Positions 1 to 9,186 of a stretch of 64,000 bases of DNA are shown here, piece after piece. The notes below the pieces were generated by a model. The model was given only the letters and a program-made list of their open reading frames with translations. It did not search any database and was not told the DNA's origin. The position numbers and the translations under genes were made by a program. This DNA is from Leptospira_A soteropolitanensis (GTDB taxonomy: Bacteria; Spirochaetota; Leptospiria; Leptospirales; Leptospiraceae), in assembly GCF_026151335.1 (NCBI RefSeq), contig NZ_JAMQPP010000008.1, one strand, 5' to 3'. How positions within the stretch are numbered: the stretch's first letter is position 1; each line of letters starts with the position of its first letter.

Positions 1-95
1 GGATTTCAAAACAAGACCGTTTTGTTTTCAATTGATACAAGATTTATCTCCCAAAAATGATTGAAGTCATAGTTTGCGATCTTAGAAAGGTTTGT

Positions 96-1094
96 ATGCC
101 TTTTAGAAAGTCTTTTCTTTTCGTTTGTGTCGTTCTGCTTTCGGTTCTTTTTGCCGAATCTTGTCTCATTGGGAACACTATGAACCTGTTACCGCAAAGT
201 GGCAAGGCTGATTTCGAAGAGAAACTCATTGCCGGAAGGGATCAAGAAAAAATCGTCATCATCTCCATTGAAGGAATGATTTCTGATGAATCCAAAGATT
301 CCTTTTTTGGTCCACCCACAGAATCGATGGTCGCTCGAGTCAAAGAATCCTTAAAATACGCGGAACGAGATCCTGACGTAAAAGGTGTGATTTTAAAAAT
401 CAACTCACCTGGCGGAACGGTCACTGCCAGTGACATTATCTACCAAGAAGTATTGAAATTTAAAAATAGAAAATCCATTCCCGTATTTGCAGGATTTATG
501 GATACGGCAGCAAGTGGTGCCTACTACATTGCAATGGCAACCGATGCCATTGGAGCTCACCCAACAACTGTTACAGGTTCAGTGGGAGTCATCATGTCTG
601 GGATCAATGTAAAAGAAGGTTTGGATAAAATTGGAGTGAAAGACCAATCTTTTACTTCTGGTCCAAACAAAGCACTTGGTTCTCCGACGACAGAAATGAC
701 TGCGGAACAAAGAAAAATCCTTCAATCCATCATAGATAGTTTATATGGTCGATTTTTTGACATTGTAAAAAAAGGAAGACCCAATGTTGGAGAAACGCGC
801 CTGCGAGAAATTTGCGACGGAAGAATATTCACTGCTGAACAAGCCAAAAAAGAAGGGATGATTGATTTCATCGGATACTTTGATGATTTTGTTTACCAAA
901 TGATGCAACACCCAAAATTCCAAGGGAATCGTTCAGGCAATCCTCGTGTCATCACTTACCAAAGAGGAAAAGGCCGAGTAGATAACATCTACCAAGCTAC
1001 AGAAGGAAACAAAAATCCTTTTTCATTAGGCATTGCTGATAGAATCTTAGGAATTGGAAACAACGCGAAATTCCTTTATCTTTGGGAACTATAA
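96..1094 (+). CDS. sppA: Signal peptide peptidase SppA-like, S49 family
   Basis: Membrane-anchored serine protease that degrades cleaved signal peptides and other small membrane peptides. An upstream ATG at 57 is in frame, but I prefer the ATG at 96 because AAAGG lies about 6 nt before it and the protein then opens with a basic-hydrophobic signal segment (MPFRKSFLFVCVVLL). That segment ends in LFAESC, which could also be a relaxed spirochaetal lipobox. Counting from the ATG at 57, the S49 Ser/Lys dyad is visible as Ser153 in TAASGAYYIA and Lys205 in SGPNKALGSP. The product of 332 residues is the short single-domain form, not the duplicated E. coli type. The family assignment is firm; lipoprotein versus transmembrane anchoring is open. 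Confidence 0.9.
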   Translation: MPFRKSFLFVCVVLLSVLFAESCLIGNTMNLLPQSGKADFEEKLIAGRDQEKIVIISIEGMISDESKDSFFGPPTESMVARVKESLKYAERDPDVKGVILKINSPGGTVTASDIIYQEVLKFKNRKSIPVFAGFMDTAASGAYYIAMATDAIGAHPTTVTGSVGVIMSGINVKEGLDKIGVKDQSFTSGPNKALGSPTTEMTAEQRKILQSIIDSLYGRFFDIVKKGRPNVGETRLREICDGRIFTAEQAKKEGMIDFIGYFDDFVYQMMQHPKFQGNRSGNPRVITYQRGKGRVDNIYQATEGNKNPFSLGIADRILGIGNNAKFLYLWEL

Positions 1095-1114
1095 TTTTCA
1101 AGGCCAACTAATCA

Positions 1115-2542
1115 ATGTTATTTAACTCTATTCCTTATTTATTACTTTTTGCTTTCACGTATTTAATTTACTGGAATATTCCACAAAAAGGAAGAAAACC
1201 ATTACTGGTTATCTCTTCCTTAATTTTCTACGCTTATTTCAGTTTTCCATTTTTGTTTCATTTTTTACTCGTTATTTTAGTCAATTATGGGTTTAGCGAA
1301 TGGATCTTTCGCAAAAAAGACAAAGGTGAAAAATACAACCATCTGCTATTTAGCATAGTCGCTTTAAACCTAGTCAATTTAGGCTTTTTTAAATACTTTT
1401 ACTTTATCACTGGTTCCTTATTTTCCTTAACTGGTTATCCATCTTTTAAAGAAATCGCAGGTTCTTGGAGTATATTTTTACCTCTCGCCATTAGTTTTTA
1501 TACCTTTCAGATCATTGCGGTGCAAGTGGATATCCATCGGGGGATCATCGAAAAAAGAATGTCCGCTTTGGATTATTTTTTATTCATTTTGTTTTTCCCA
1601 CAGTTGATTGCAGGTCCCATCATGCGGTCTCAGGATTTCCTTCCGCAGTTAGATCATCCCACAATTGATTCAGACCGAATGAAAAAAGGATTATTTCTGA
1701 TCATCGGTGGTCTTTTCAAAAAGGTAATCATTGCAGAAAATATAGCACCAATCATTTCTCCTATTTATATGGATCCGGCTAAATTTGATAGTTTCTCTAT
1801 CTTTTTTAGTGTGCTTGCTTTCGCCGTACAAGTGTATTGTGACTTTTCTGGATACACCGATATGGCCCGGGGTTCTGCCAACTTATTAGGATACGAAATT
1901 CCCGAAAACTTCCAAGGACCATTTTTTTCCCAATCCTTCCGCGAACTTTGGTCTAGATGGCATATCACATTGTCTTCTTGGTTAAGAGATTATATTTATA
2001 TCCCACTGGGTGGAAGTAAAGGTACCATTTTTCGCTCCAACGTAAACTCTTTCATCACGATGTGCCTTGGTGGACTTTGGCATGGTGCCAATTGGGCCTT
2101 TGTTTTTTGGGGAGCCTATTTAGGGGCGCTCATTTGGATTGAAAGGTCCTTGTACCTGGGCAGAGGGAAAAAGAAATTTTTACCCGATTCCATTCCTTTT
2201 GTAGGAATCATACGTACGGTAGTGATCTTTATCACCTTTTCCTTTTCCGGTGTTTTTTTCCGAGCTGCGGCAAGAGGTGAAGAATCGATGAATGTAGCCT
2301 TTGAAATTTTTAAAGGTGTTTTGACATTTCGAAATACCGGAGAAACCTTAAGTCGCGTCGATGAACTTCCTACTTTCATTGCCTTGGGACTCATGTTTAA
2401 CTGGTTCCAACATTCCAACTTTGTGTATGAAAAATTAAAACCTTACCAAAATATCCTGCTTCCTTTTCTATCAGTAGTCATCTTGTTATTACTGGGAATT
2501 TTTGGAGACGGTGGACAAGATTTTATCTACTTCCAATTCTAA
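1115..2542 (+). CDS. MBOAT family O-acyltransferase (AlgI/DltB-like)
   Basis: Polytopic inner-membrane acyltransferase that moves acyl (often acetyl) groups onto extracytoplasmic glycans or lipids. The 475 residues begin with the typical MBOAT opening (LFNSIPYLLLFAFTYLIYW). They carry the family motifs SFYTFQ near 128, the CDFSGYTDMA segment near 242-251, RELWSRWHITLSSW near 276-289, and the invariant histidine His323 in GGLWHGANWAFVFWG. The length is normal for AlgI-like proteins. No SGNH or AlgJ/X-like partner follows; the next gene overlaps its end and encodes an unrelated lipoprotein. Substrate unknown; LPS or another surface glycan is plausible given glycosyltransferases elsewhere in the window. 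Confidence 0.92.
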   Translation: MLFNSIPYLLLFAFTYLIYWNIPQKGRKPLLVISSLIFYAYFSFPFLFHFLLVILVNYGFSEWIFRKKDKGEKYNHLLFSIVALNLVNLGFFKYFYFITGSLFSLTGYPSFKEIAGSWSIFLPLAISFYTFQIIAVQVDIHRGIIEKRMSALDYFLFILFFPQLIAGPIMRSQDFLPQLDHPTIDSDRMKKGLFLIIGGLFKKVIIAENIAPIISPIYMDPAKFDSFSIFFSVLAFAVQVYCDFSGYTDMARGSANLLGYEIPENFQGPFFSQSFRELWSRWHITLSSWLRDYIYIPLGGSKGTIFRSNVNSFITMCLGGLWHGANWAFVFWGAYLGALIWIERSLYLGRGKKKFLPDSIPFVGIIRTVVIFITFSFSGVFFRAAARGEESMNVAFEIFKGVLTFRNTGETLSRVDELPTFIALGLMFNWFQHSNFVYEKLKPYQNILLPFLSVVILLLLGIFGDGGQDFIYFQF

Positions 2543-3233
2543 ATCCTCCCTTCGAAAAAGGAGACCAAACTACCGTAAGACGGAAAGTTTCATATGTATT
2601 CTTTCCGTTTTTTTACTCCTCCTCCATATACAATGTATGCCGAAGATGGAATGGATCAGGTCTATTCCCCCTGACTACCCAAGAGACCAGAAAATCAAAT
2701 GGGGAAACTACATTCGACCAACTGAAAAAAAATCTGCATTTGGTTCCAAACAGTTCCAGTTGTATTGGAGAGAAGAGATTGAATTACAACCCGACTCTTT
2801 CTTTATCAAAACTTGGATCGAGTGGAAAGTCTATGAAGACCATTCCGAATTCCATAAAAAAGTGGGGATAGGAAACTTTGAAAAGTCGGGAGATTGGGTT
2901 TTACTAAAAACAAATTCCATCACGGAATCAAAATGTAGTTCCACGGAAAAAAAGAAACCCACTAGTCAAAGAAAAGATTGGTCTTTCGCTTTTCCTTGTT
3001 CTACCAAAGTTTCCGACAATAAACATTCTACAGACCATCGGTTGTTGTATTATTATGATGGGAAATCTCTTTACCCACTACAATATGAATCGGGATACAA
3101 AGAAGCTAACTTTGGAATTGCTTGGGAATCAGATCTTCCCTATACCAAATCAAGTTTGTTCGAAATCGCTAGATTAAAATATGGAAAAAAAGAATTCCAA
3201 CCCCACGTGTACAACCACGTGAAGTTGGATTGA
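2502..3233 (+). CDS. Putative lipoprotein, unknown function
   Basis: I do not recognise the family. The 243-residue product has a basic N-terminus (RKRRPNYRK), a hydrophobic stretch, and a lipobox-like LLLLHIQC around residue 44, which suggests export and lipidation. The rest is hydrophilic and rich in Trp, Tyr and Lys. The ATG at 2502 lies 41 nt inside the preceding acyltransferase gene, so the two are probably co-transcribed and translationally coupled. No other ATG/GTG/TTG gives an intact signal peptide, except possibly the GTG a few codons downstream. Role unknown; the coupling hints at a job linked to the acyltransferase. Confidence 0.7.
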   Translation: METVDKILSTSNSKSSLRKRRPNYRKTESFICILSVFLLLLHIQCMPKMEWIRSIPPDYPRDQKIKWGNYIRPTEKKSAFGSKQFQLYWREEIELQPDSFFIKTWIEWKVYEDHSEFHKKVGIGNFEKSGDWVLLKTNSITESKCSSTEKKKPTSQRKDWSFAFPCSTKVSDNKHSTDHRLLYYYDGKSLYPLQYESGYKEANFGIAWESDLPYTKSSLFEIARLKYGKKEFQPHVYNHVKLD

Positions 3234-3289
3234 TTCGAAGAAGAATCAAAAAAGGGTAACCATCTCTAGAAAGAATCATTACATAGGTT

Positions 3290-3730
3290 TTATTTAAAAG
3301 CTACAACCGCACAAGCACGAGCGTATTCTTTTTGTTCTATGTTTGCTTTATGTTCAAATTTAGAAATCCCGTGGTGACGAAACCCTTCGCTTGCTTTTTT
3401 TGCAAAACTGGAAGCCTCACAGAAATTCCCTGCTTTAGAATGTGCAAGACTGGCAAGGTATTGGATCGAAGCAAAACTTTTGTGTTCACTCATTCCAATC
3501 GCTTCTCTAATTTTAATCGCACGAGTATAATGGCCAGAAGCTAAATCATACTCTCCCATTCCTTCTTCTTCACTAGCAAGTTTTACTAGTTCGTTAGAAA
3601 TAACAGTGAGAGTTTCTTTGTCGTATTGGTTGATGAGGGAATCTAAGTCTTCGTTCATAAAAGAAGACTCTCCAGCTGAAATTGAAGCCGTAAGTGCCAA
3701 AACTAGAATGGTTAGAATTGTCTTTTTCAT
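3290..3730 (-). CDS. Small exported TPR-like protein
   Basis: The 146-residue product begins with a clear Sec signal peptide (MKKTILTILVLALTASISA, probable cleavage at ISA-GE). The rest is helical with TPR-type spacing: EEGMGEYDLASGHYTRAIKIR followed by IQYLASLAHSKAGNFCEASSFAKKA, so one to two tetratricopeptide-like helix pairs. Such small periplasmic proteins usually mediate protein contacts. A good Shine-Dalgarno (GGAGGGA) sits just before the ATG at 3730. It stands alone between a plus-strand lipoprotein gene and the minus-strand penicillin-binding protein gene. No specific function can be assigned. Confidence 0.75.
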   Translation of the reverse strand: MKKTILTILVLALTASISAGESSFMNEDLDSLINQYDKETLTVISNELVKLASEEEGMGEYDLASGHYTRAIKIREAIGMSEHKSFASIQYLASLAHSKAGNFCEASSFAKKASEGFRHHGISKFEHKANIEQKEYARACAVVAFK

Positions 3731-4061
3731 ATTCCCTCCGAACCAATGTTCTCTTACATTAATGCAACTATCGTGCCAAGCTGGTGACGGTCTAAAAGGG
3801 CAAAGATTGGCAAGTGAGAGGCTTTGTTCGCAAAAAGGAAACAGAATTTTGCTTAAAAATTACGCAAAATGTCGATTTGGAAATAAATTGCCTAAAGATA
3901 TTAGGATGGCCGTAAGAAAATTCGTAAAATCTCTGCAAACAAGGCAGAGAAGTATCAAAGCTTAGGAATTTGGGTGTTTTGCAAAAAGAAGAGAGACCAA
4001 CCCTCCACTCAGTGGTTTCTTTTGAGAGGAGGATTTTAGAACCAATTAAGAGGTAAAAAAA
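3731..4061. other. Gene-free stretch between TPR-like gene and PBP gene
   Basis: A plus-strand reading frame runs across 3606-3965, but its first part lies antisense to the signal-peptide gene and its translation has no recognisable character, so I do not call it. The stretch probably holds the promoter of the small exported protein on its left side, and on its right side a weak hairpin that may end transcription of the penicillin-binding protein gene. Nothing else is visible. Confidence 0.5.
3999..4035 (-). terminator. Possible weak terminator after PBP gene
   Basis: AACCCTCC at 3999-4006 can pair with GGAGGATT at 4028-4035 with one mismatch, around a loop of about 21 nt. On the minus strand the hairpin is followed by a pyrimidine-rich run (TCTCTCTTCTTTTT). 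Position downstream of the penicillin-binding protein stop fits a terminator, but the long loop and the mismatch make this tentative. Confidence 0.3.
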
Positions 4062-6479
4062 CTATTTTAATTCCTCATCTGATATTTCGAGTTCTCTTTG
4101 GAGAAAGTCATTAAGATCCATAGAACGGTAGTGGTCTCGATCCCCATCACACTGCCTACCACCAGGAACTGCCAAGGTGCGACCTGCAATCGTAATCGGT
4201 TTTAAAAATAAGTTCCCAGTCAAAGGACAGTTCGGTCCAGGACTCAGACCATTAAAAGCACAAGTGGCCCCCTTGACTACGTCAGCTGGAATCTCTTCTG
4301 CCTTTCCATTTGGATAAAATACGGGATAAGGACCCTCATTGTACCAACGAGAATACATCTTACCCCAAATCGGTGCAGCCACACCAGCGGCAGTAACACC
4401 TTTTCCTAAAGAAAGAGAGGATTTATCAAATCCCATCCATACAACGGATGTATATTTGGGATCAAAACCTGCGTACCAAACATTGGTATAAGAGGAAGTA
4501 GAACCTGTTTTTCCACCGGACTCTCCCTTATAATTTCCTTTGTCTGCGGCACGAAGGGCTTGGGTAGGAGTTCCCCCCATAGCAACACCAATTAACATTT
4601 GTTTAATGATATAAGCTGTGGCTTCAGGGATGATTTGGATCGTACCGTTTTTGGCTTCTTCGGCAAGAGTCTCTTGCACTTCTTTTTCTTTATTATAAAC
4701 AACGGTTCCACTTTGGTTGAGAACATAACGAACACTAAAAGGAATTACATCTTTACCTTTATTGGCTAAAATGGAATAACCAAGAGCCATTTCATAAGGA
4801 GTGAGTTCAGCCACACCAAGAGCCAGAGCAGGTCCCGTAGGAAATCTTGCTTTATTAGCCTTTGTCACTTTAGAGGCAAAGTCGATGACGGCATCTGTTC
4901 CTGTTCTCATTAGCACCTGAACTGAAACAATATTTAATGATAAGGATAAGGCACGAGAAAGTGGAACCATTCCCCTAAAATCGCCGGAAATATCTTGGGG
5001 AGAATATCCTTCCCCTTCTTCGGTAATTGTCGTGAGAGGAGCATCCATGATTCCAGTACCGGATCCTACTGCCCTATTTTGAATGGCTGCGGCATAAACA
5101 AATGGTTTGAAGGCAGAACCAGTTTGGCGTCTTGCTTGCATGGCTCGGTTAAACTGATTTTTAGGTGAGAACCTAGAACCACCTACCATCGTTTGGATAT
5201 AACCTGTTTGGTGGTCAATCGTGACAATGGCACCTTCCACGTGTAAGTTGGAAGAAAATACAAGAGAAGATCTTTGAAACTCTTTGACTGCCGCACTTTC
5301 GTTTTCAGAAGGTGTAAAGTCGGTCAAAAGTTCTAAGGCTGGTGCCATTTCTTTTTCTAAATGAAGACGAAAAACTTGCCTATCATCCAAACTAGTGATG
5401 TAAGGAACTCCCACCGGGAAAATCGAGCCAAACAAATTGTATAAAGAAACAAGTCCTCGGTCAGCTCTTCCCGCATAACGAAAATTAGCACCAAACGCAG
5501 ATTTATCTTGTTCAATCAGTCCTTTTCTAAGTTCTTCTTCGGCGATCTCATGTTTTCGGACATCAAGAGTTGTATAAACTCTTAGCCCGCCTGTATATAA
5601 TGCCTCTTCGCCAAGTTCCTTTTCTAAGATTTGGCGCACCCATTCTGTAAAATAAGGAGCTCTATTGAGTTTTGCACCCCAAGTAGATCGCGAAGGTGAT
5701 TGAGTGATGACAACGGGCCAATACCTTTCCCAAAATTCATCGTGGATTTTTTGGACTTGGTCTTTAGGAATAAATCCATTTTTTGCCATTAGCCCTAGAA
5801 CTACCAAATGAGCTTGTTTTGCTTCCTTAGGGTTTTTGAACGGAGAATAAGTTACCGGAGCTTTGGGAAGCCTTGCAAGCATAGCAGCTTCCGCAATGTT
5901 TAAGTCCCTAACATCCTTTTGAAAATAAACATTGGCCGCAGAAGAAAGGCCTGTTGTTCCATGCCCCAAATAAATTAAGTTAAAATAGATTTCTAATATT
6001 TCTTCTTTTGTATACTCTTGTTCAATCTGTAATGTAAGAAGAGCTTCTAAAAACTTACGACCAAAAGTTTTTTTCCTTTGTTGTAAGATTGTTTTTGCTA
6101 ACTGCTGGGTGAGCGTAGAACCACCTTGCACAATCCTTCCTGCAAATACGTTTTTTATTGCGGCTCGAACAATGGCTAAAAAATCGATTCCAAAGTGATT
6201 GAAAAAGTTATCATCCTCAACGGATAAAAAAGCGTGAATGACATGGGGAGGGATGTCACTGTATTTCAATAATTCTTGTTTGTGACGATAAAGTTCTGCA
6301 AATAAAACGCCATTCGAATCGTAAAGTTTGGTAGGAGTGGTAGGTTGGTAAGAAGCCAGCTTCTGCAACTCCTTTCCTTTGTTTACCTCAGAAAGGATGT
6401 ATCCAAAAAAGAATCCGCCAAAAAGTGCAATGGTAAAGAAAGTAGTGATCGTGATTCGAAGTGTTTTTTCTTTGTTCAT
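4062..6479 (-). CDS. Class A penicillin-binding protein (PBP1A-like transglycosylase/transpeptidase)
   Basis: Bifunctional peptidoglycan synthase: it polymerises lipid II and cross-links stem peptides in the periplasm. The 805 residues show an N-terminal membrane anchor (about 8-30), then a GT51 domain with the catalytic glutamate in SVEDDNFFNHFGID (Glu88) and the GGSTLTQQLAK motif near 119-129. The transpeptidase domain follows with its three motifs in order: SxxK as Ser455-Ala-Phe-Lys458, SxN as Ser514-Leu-Asn516, and KTG at 657-659 (GGKTGSTSSYTN). All catalytic residues are intact. The length and order match PBP1A-type enzymes. It is followed upstream on the same strand by a metallo-hydrolase gene only 4 nt away, so the two may share a transcript. 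Confidence 0.95.
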   Translation of the reverse strand: MNKEKTLRITITTFFTIALFGGFFFGYILSEVNKGKELQKLASYQPTTPTKLYDSNGVLFAELYRHKQELLKYSDIPPHVIHAFLSVEDDNFFNHFGIDFLAIVRAAIKNVFAGRIVQGGSTLTQQLAKTILQQRKKTFGRKFLEALLTLQIEQEYTKEEILEIYFNLIYLGHGTTGLSSAANVYFQKDVRDLNIAEAAMLARLPKAPVTYSPFKNPKEAKQAHLVVLGLMAKNGFIPKDQVQKIHDEFWERYWPVVITQSPSRSTWGAKLNRAPYFTEWVRQILEKELGEEALYTGGLRVYTTLDVRKHEIAEEELRKGLIEQDKSAFGANFRYAGRADRGLVSLYNLFGSIFPVGVPYITSLDDRQVFRLHLEKEMAPALELLTDFTPSENESAAVKEFQRSSLVFSSNLHVEGAIVTIDHQTGYIQTMVGGSRFSPKNQFNRAMQARRQTGSAFKPFVYAAAIQNRAVGSGTGIMDAPLTTITEEGEGYSPQDISGDFRGMVPLSRALSLSLNIVSVQVLMRTGTDAVIDFASKVTKANKARFPTGPALALGVAELTPYEMALGYSILANKGKDVIPFSVRYVLNQSGTVVYNKEKEVQETLAEEAKNGTIQIIPEATAYIIKQMLIGVAMGGTPTQALRAADKGNYKGESGGKTGSTSSYTNVWYAGFDPKYTSVVWMGFDKSSLSLGKGVTAAGVAAPIWGKMYSRWYNEGPYPVFYPNGKAEEIPADVVKGATCAFNGLSPGPNCPLTGNLFLKPITIAGRTLAVPGGRQCDGDRDHYRSMDLNDFLQRELEISDEELK

Positions 6480-6483
6480 GGTA

Positions 6484-7476
6484 TTATAGATGGAAGCGTA
6501 ACCCTTCCCTTGCTAAATGAATTTTTAATTTTTTTTCGCCCAACTGTTGTTTGTGGAGCTTGGCATCATTATAAATTTCGTAAATTTTTTCATCGGAATA
6601 ACTTGGTTCATGGTGTGTTAAAACTAAATTTTTTACCTTCCAGGATGAAGCGCAGTTAACCGACATAGTATAGGCTGTGTGACCCCAATCAAATTTAGAG
6701 AACGATTCGTCTAACGTGTATTGTGTGTCGAGTATGAGTAAATCCGCTTCCGCAAAGAACGGGTAACACTCATGGATTAAATCCATATCCGCCCCAGTAA
6801 ACTCAGCATCTGTAGCAAAAATAAAAATTTTTCCCGCCCGGTTTGTGAATTTATAAGCAAAAGATCCACCCGGATGTTTCAAAGGATAACACTCCACCTT
6901 CATCCCAGAACCAAACTCTAAAACATCCCCAGGAAAGAATAGTTTGAAATCTTTCGCAGAACCTGTTCCATCCAGAGGGACAGGAAAAAATTCTGGTTCT
7001 TGTTGTTTTTGGAGTCTGGACTCCAAATCCGAATAAGGAGAATAAAAATTGAGGAGAAAGTCGGGAAAATAGATGGGTTTAAAAAAAGGAAGTCCCTGGA
7101 TATGATCCCAGTGGGTGTGAGTGATAAAAAAAGAAACCGTCTTTTTTAATTTATGGGAGAGATATTCGGAGACAAGTTCATCCCCTAAATTCCGGAGCCC
7201 CGTTCCCATGTCCAAAACATAGACTTCCCCCTCATCGTCCGTAACAGAAACACAAGTGGTGTCAGATCCCGTGACAAATTTAAGATGGTATGGGAGGTCT
7301 TGCCAAAATTCATCCGCCGAAACACCAGACCCCGATTGTTTGTAGAGGTCCAGAATATCGATAATCTTTTTGCGGTAGTCTTGATTTCGGAGGGGGCTCG
7401 CTATGGAGCCGCGGACTCCGTAGAGTTGCACAATCACTTCCTCGATGCTAGGAAATCGACTTTCCTTGTCACTCAA
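6484..7476 (-). CDS. MBL-fold metallo-hydrolase (phosphodiesterase-like)
   Basis: Metallo-beta-lactamase-fold hydrolase of 330 residues. The metal-binding signature HxHxDH is seen as THTHWDHIQGLP (His120, His122, Asp124, His125). Further likely ligands lie in LKHPGGSFAYKF, IFATDAEFTG and LVLTHHEPSYSD. The overall pattern (VRGSIASP near the N-terminus, then TTCVSV and a second histidine cluster) resembles the RNase Z/PhnP/cyclic-phosphodiesterase branch rather than true beta-lactamases. It ends 4 nt before the penicillin-binding protein start on the same strand. Substrate is not deducible; a cyclic nucleotide or RNA phosphodiester is the family-based guess. Confidence 0.85.
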   Translation of the reverse strand: MSDKESRFPSIEEVIVQLYGVRGSIASPLRNQDYRKKIIDILDLYKQSGSGVSADEFWQDLPYHLKFVTGSDTTCVSVTDDEGEVYVLDMGTGLRNLGDELVSEYLSHKLKKTVSFFITHTHWDHIQGLPFFKPIYFPDFLLNFYSPYSDLESRLQKQQEPEFFPVPLDGTGSAKDFKLFFPGDVLEFGSGMKVECYPLKHPGGSFAYKFTNRAGKIFIFATDAEFTGADMDLIHECYPFFAEADLLILDTQYTLDESFSKFDWGHTAYTMSVNCASSWKVKNLVLTHHEPSYSDEKIYEIYNDAKLHKQQLGEKKLKIHLAREGLRFHL

Positions 7477-7495
7477 GATTTGCGACCTTGAATTT

Positions 7496-8320
7496 ATGGC
7501 CTCTCGTTACCCAGGATATGAACTCCGATTTGGACCACCAATGGTTCCCATTGTACGCACACTAATGATCATCAATGGAATTCTCTTTCTTTTGCAGATG
7601 GCGACGAAATTGGCTTTCCATTCTCCCTTGGTCGAACTGTATTTTGGACTTAGCCCAGACTTAGTCTTTAGCGGGTGGATATGGCAACTCCTCAGTTATG
7701 CCTTCCTCCACGGAAGTTTTTTACACATTCTTTTTAATATGCTGAGCCTTTGGATGTTTGGTTCAGAACTTGCGGAAACTTGGGGGGAACGTGCTTTTTT
7801 AAAATTCTATTTATTTACAGCATTTCTCGGTGGTGTCTTTACCGTTCTTGCCCATTTCGCAGGGTATTCCCAAGGTCTTGTGGTGGGTGCCAGTGCCAGC
7901 ATTTATGGACTTCTTGTGGCCTATGCGATGACTTGGCCGAACCGAGAACTCCTTGTATTTCTCATCTTCCCCATGAGAGCGAAATACTTTGTGATGATTG
8001 TCATGCTTATGGTGCTTTTTGCGCAAGGGGAAAGAGTAGCTCATTTTGCACACTTAGGGGGAGCCGTGGGAGGTTTCTTCTTAATGAAAGTGTACACAGG
8101 CTGGCGAAAAAAAGCGAACTCTCTACCCACTTGGTCTCTTTCCAGGTATTTGCAAAAACGAAGGTTTATGCGTTACCAGGAAGAAATGGCCAAAAGAGAA
8201 AATGCAAAAACCAAGGTAGACGAGCTTTTGGAAAAAATTTCAAAAAACGGAATGGACTCCCTTTCTCGAAGTGAACGAAAATTTCTGAACGAAGCATCGC
8301 AAAAATACTTCAACGAGTGA
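7496..8320 (+). CDS. Rhomboid family intramembrane serine protease
   Basis: Intramembrane protease that cleaves transmembrane segments of substrates. The reading frame is open from 7445, but the ATG at 7496 gives a normal rhomboid start and avoids overlap with the divergent hydrolase gene. Counting from that ATG (274 residues), LHGSFLHILFNMLSLW carries the conserved His/Asn pair region, the catalytic serine is Ser133 in GASASIYGLL, and the catalytic histidine is His186 in FAHLGGAVGGF. The usual GxSG is GASA here, a small change next to the serine. A basic cytosolic tail of about 70 residues follows the last membrane helix. Its stop overlaps the GTG start of the next gene. Confidence 0.9.
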   Translation: MASRYPGYELRFGPPMVPIVRTLMIINGILFLLQMATKLAFHSPLVELYFGLSPDLVFSGWIWQLLSYAFLHGSFLHILFNMLSLWMFGSELAETWGERAFLKFYLFTAFLGGVFTVLAHFAGYSQGLVVGASASIYGLLVAYAMTWPNRELLVFLIFPMRAKYFVMIVMLMVLFAQGERVAHFAHLGGAVGGFFLMKVYTGWRKKANSLPTWSLSRYLQKRRFMRYQEEMAKRENAKTKVDELLEKISKNGMDSLSRSERKFLNEASQKYFNE

Positions 8321-9186
8321 ATTCGAAAGTATTCTATTTTCCAGAAATCCCTCCCAGATCACCTTATTATAATTTGGCGATCGAGGAGGCTATTGCCTTA
8401 AAATTAGTTTCGGAAGGAATGACAGCTGGGGTTCGGCTTTGGAAAAATCCAGACTCGATCATATTAGGTCTTTCCGAAAATCCATTTCGAAACATCAAAG
8501 AAGAAGTGGTAACAAAATACGAAACTGTTGCCAGGACTATTGGTTTTCACAAAAAACCAAAACCTAATTTTTGTTACATTGCTAGGCGTGCATCTGGAGG
8601 GGGAACCGTCTTCCATTCACTTTCTGGAAACATCAATTATTCCCTCTATTTCAACTTAGAGGAAAGAAAGGATCTTTTTCCAGTCAAAGATTCGTATGAT
8701 ATCCTTCTTGGCATTGTGGCAAAATCTTTAAAAAGCCAAAACATCCAATGTTTTCCGAAGGGAAAATCCGACTTAGTTTTAGAAAAAAATGGGGTCTTTA
8801 AAAAGATTTCCGGCAATGCACAGTTTCGCAAACGAAATTGTATTGTCCAACATGGGACATTGATTTTGGAAGAAACTCTCATTAATCGAGTGGCAGAAGT
8901 CCTCCACCACCCTCCTGAAGAACCTGATTATCGCAAAGAAAGAAGCCACAAGGAATTTCTTACCTCATTACCAGAGTTTTTTTCTGAGAGCGATTGGGCA
9001 AAAGATCTCGTCCGAGAGGTTTTTTCTTATTTAGGAGAACCAAAGCCTTTGGATTTTTCAAAAATTTCCATCTTTGGCCCTGACTTTTCTACTTTTCGGA
9101 AACACGTCCTCCAAGAATCTGAATCTATTCGCAAGAAGAAATACCAAAATCCAGAATACACACTTCATAGAGAAATTCCCACATGA
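8317..9186 (+). CDS. Lipoate--protein ligase family protein (LplA/LipM-like)
   Basis: Member of the biotin/lipoate A/B protein ligase fold, which attaches or transfers lipoyl/octanoyl groups to a lysine of E2 or GcvH domains. The 289 residues show the substrate-binding signature RRASGGGTVFH (Arg90 to His100) and the lysine-containing KKISGNAQ (162-169), whose lysine normally contacts the acyl-adenylate or forms the thioester-proximal site. Start is GTG at 8317, overlapping the rhomboid stop; the stop overlaps the glyA ATG. Linkage to glyA is suggestive, since lipoylated glycine-cleavage H protein and serine hydroxymethyltransferase work in the same one-carbon pathway. Ligase versus octanoyltransferase activity cannot be settled from the sequence. 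Confidence 0.85.
   Translation: MNSKVFYFPEIPPRSPYYNLAIEEAIALKLVSEGMTAGVRLWKNPDSIILGLSENPFRNIKEEVVTKYETVARTIGFHKKPKPNFCYIARRASGGGTVFHSLSGNINYSLYFNLEERKDLFPVKDSYDILLGIVAKSLKSQNIQCFPKGKSDLVLEKNGVFKKISGNAQFRKRNCIVQHGTLILEETLINRVAEVLHHPPEEPDYRKERSHKEFLTSLPEFFSESDWAKDLVREVFSYLGEPKPLDFSKISIFGPDFSTFRKHVLQESESIRKKKYQNPEYTLHREIPT

Noticed and set aside
57..95. Upstream ATG at 57 as the SppA start
   Set aside because: The ATG at 96 has a good ribosome site and begins the signal segment directly.
3606..3965. A 119-codon plus-strand gene
   Set aside because: Its first half is antisense to a signal-peptide gene, and its translation has no motif, signal or ribosome site.
6484..7476. Second beta-lactamase
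   Set aside because: The HxHxDH pattern and absence of the B1 Cys-Lys motif place it with phosphodiesterase-like MBL proteins.
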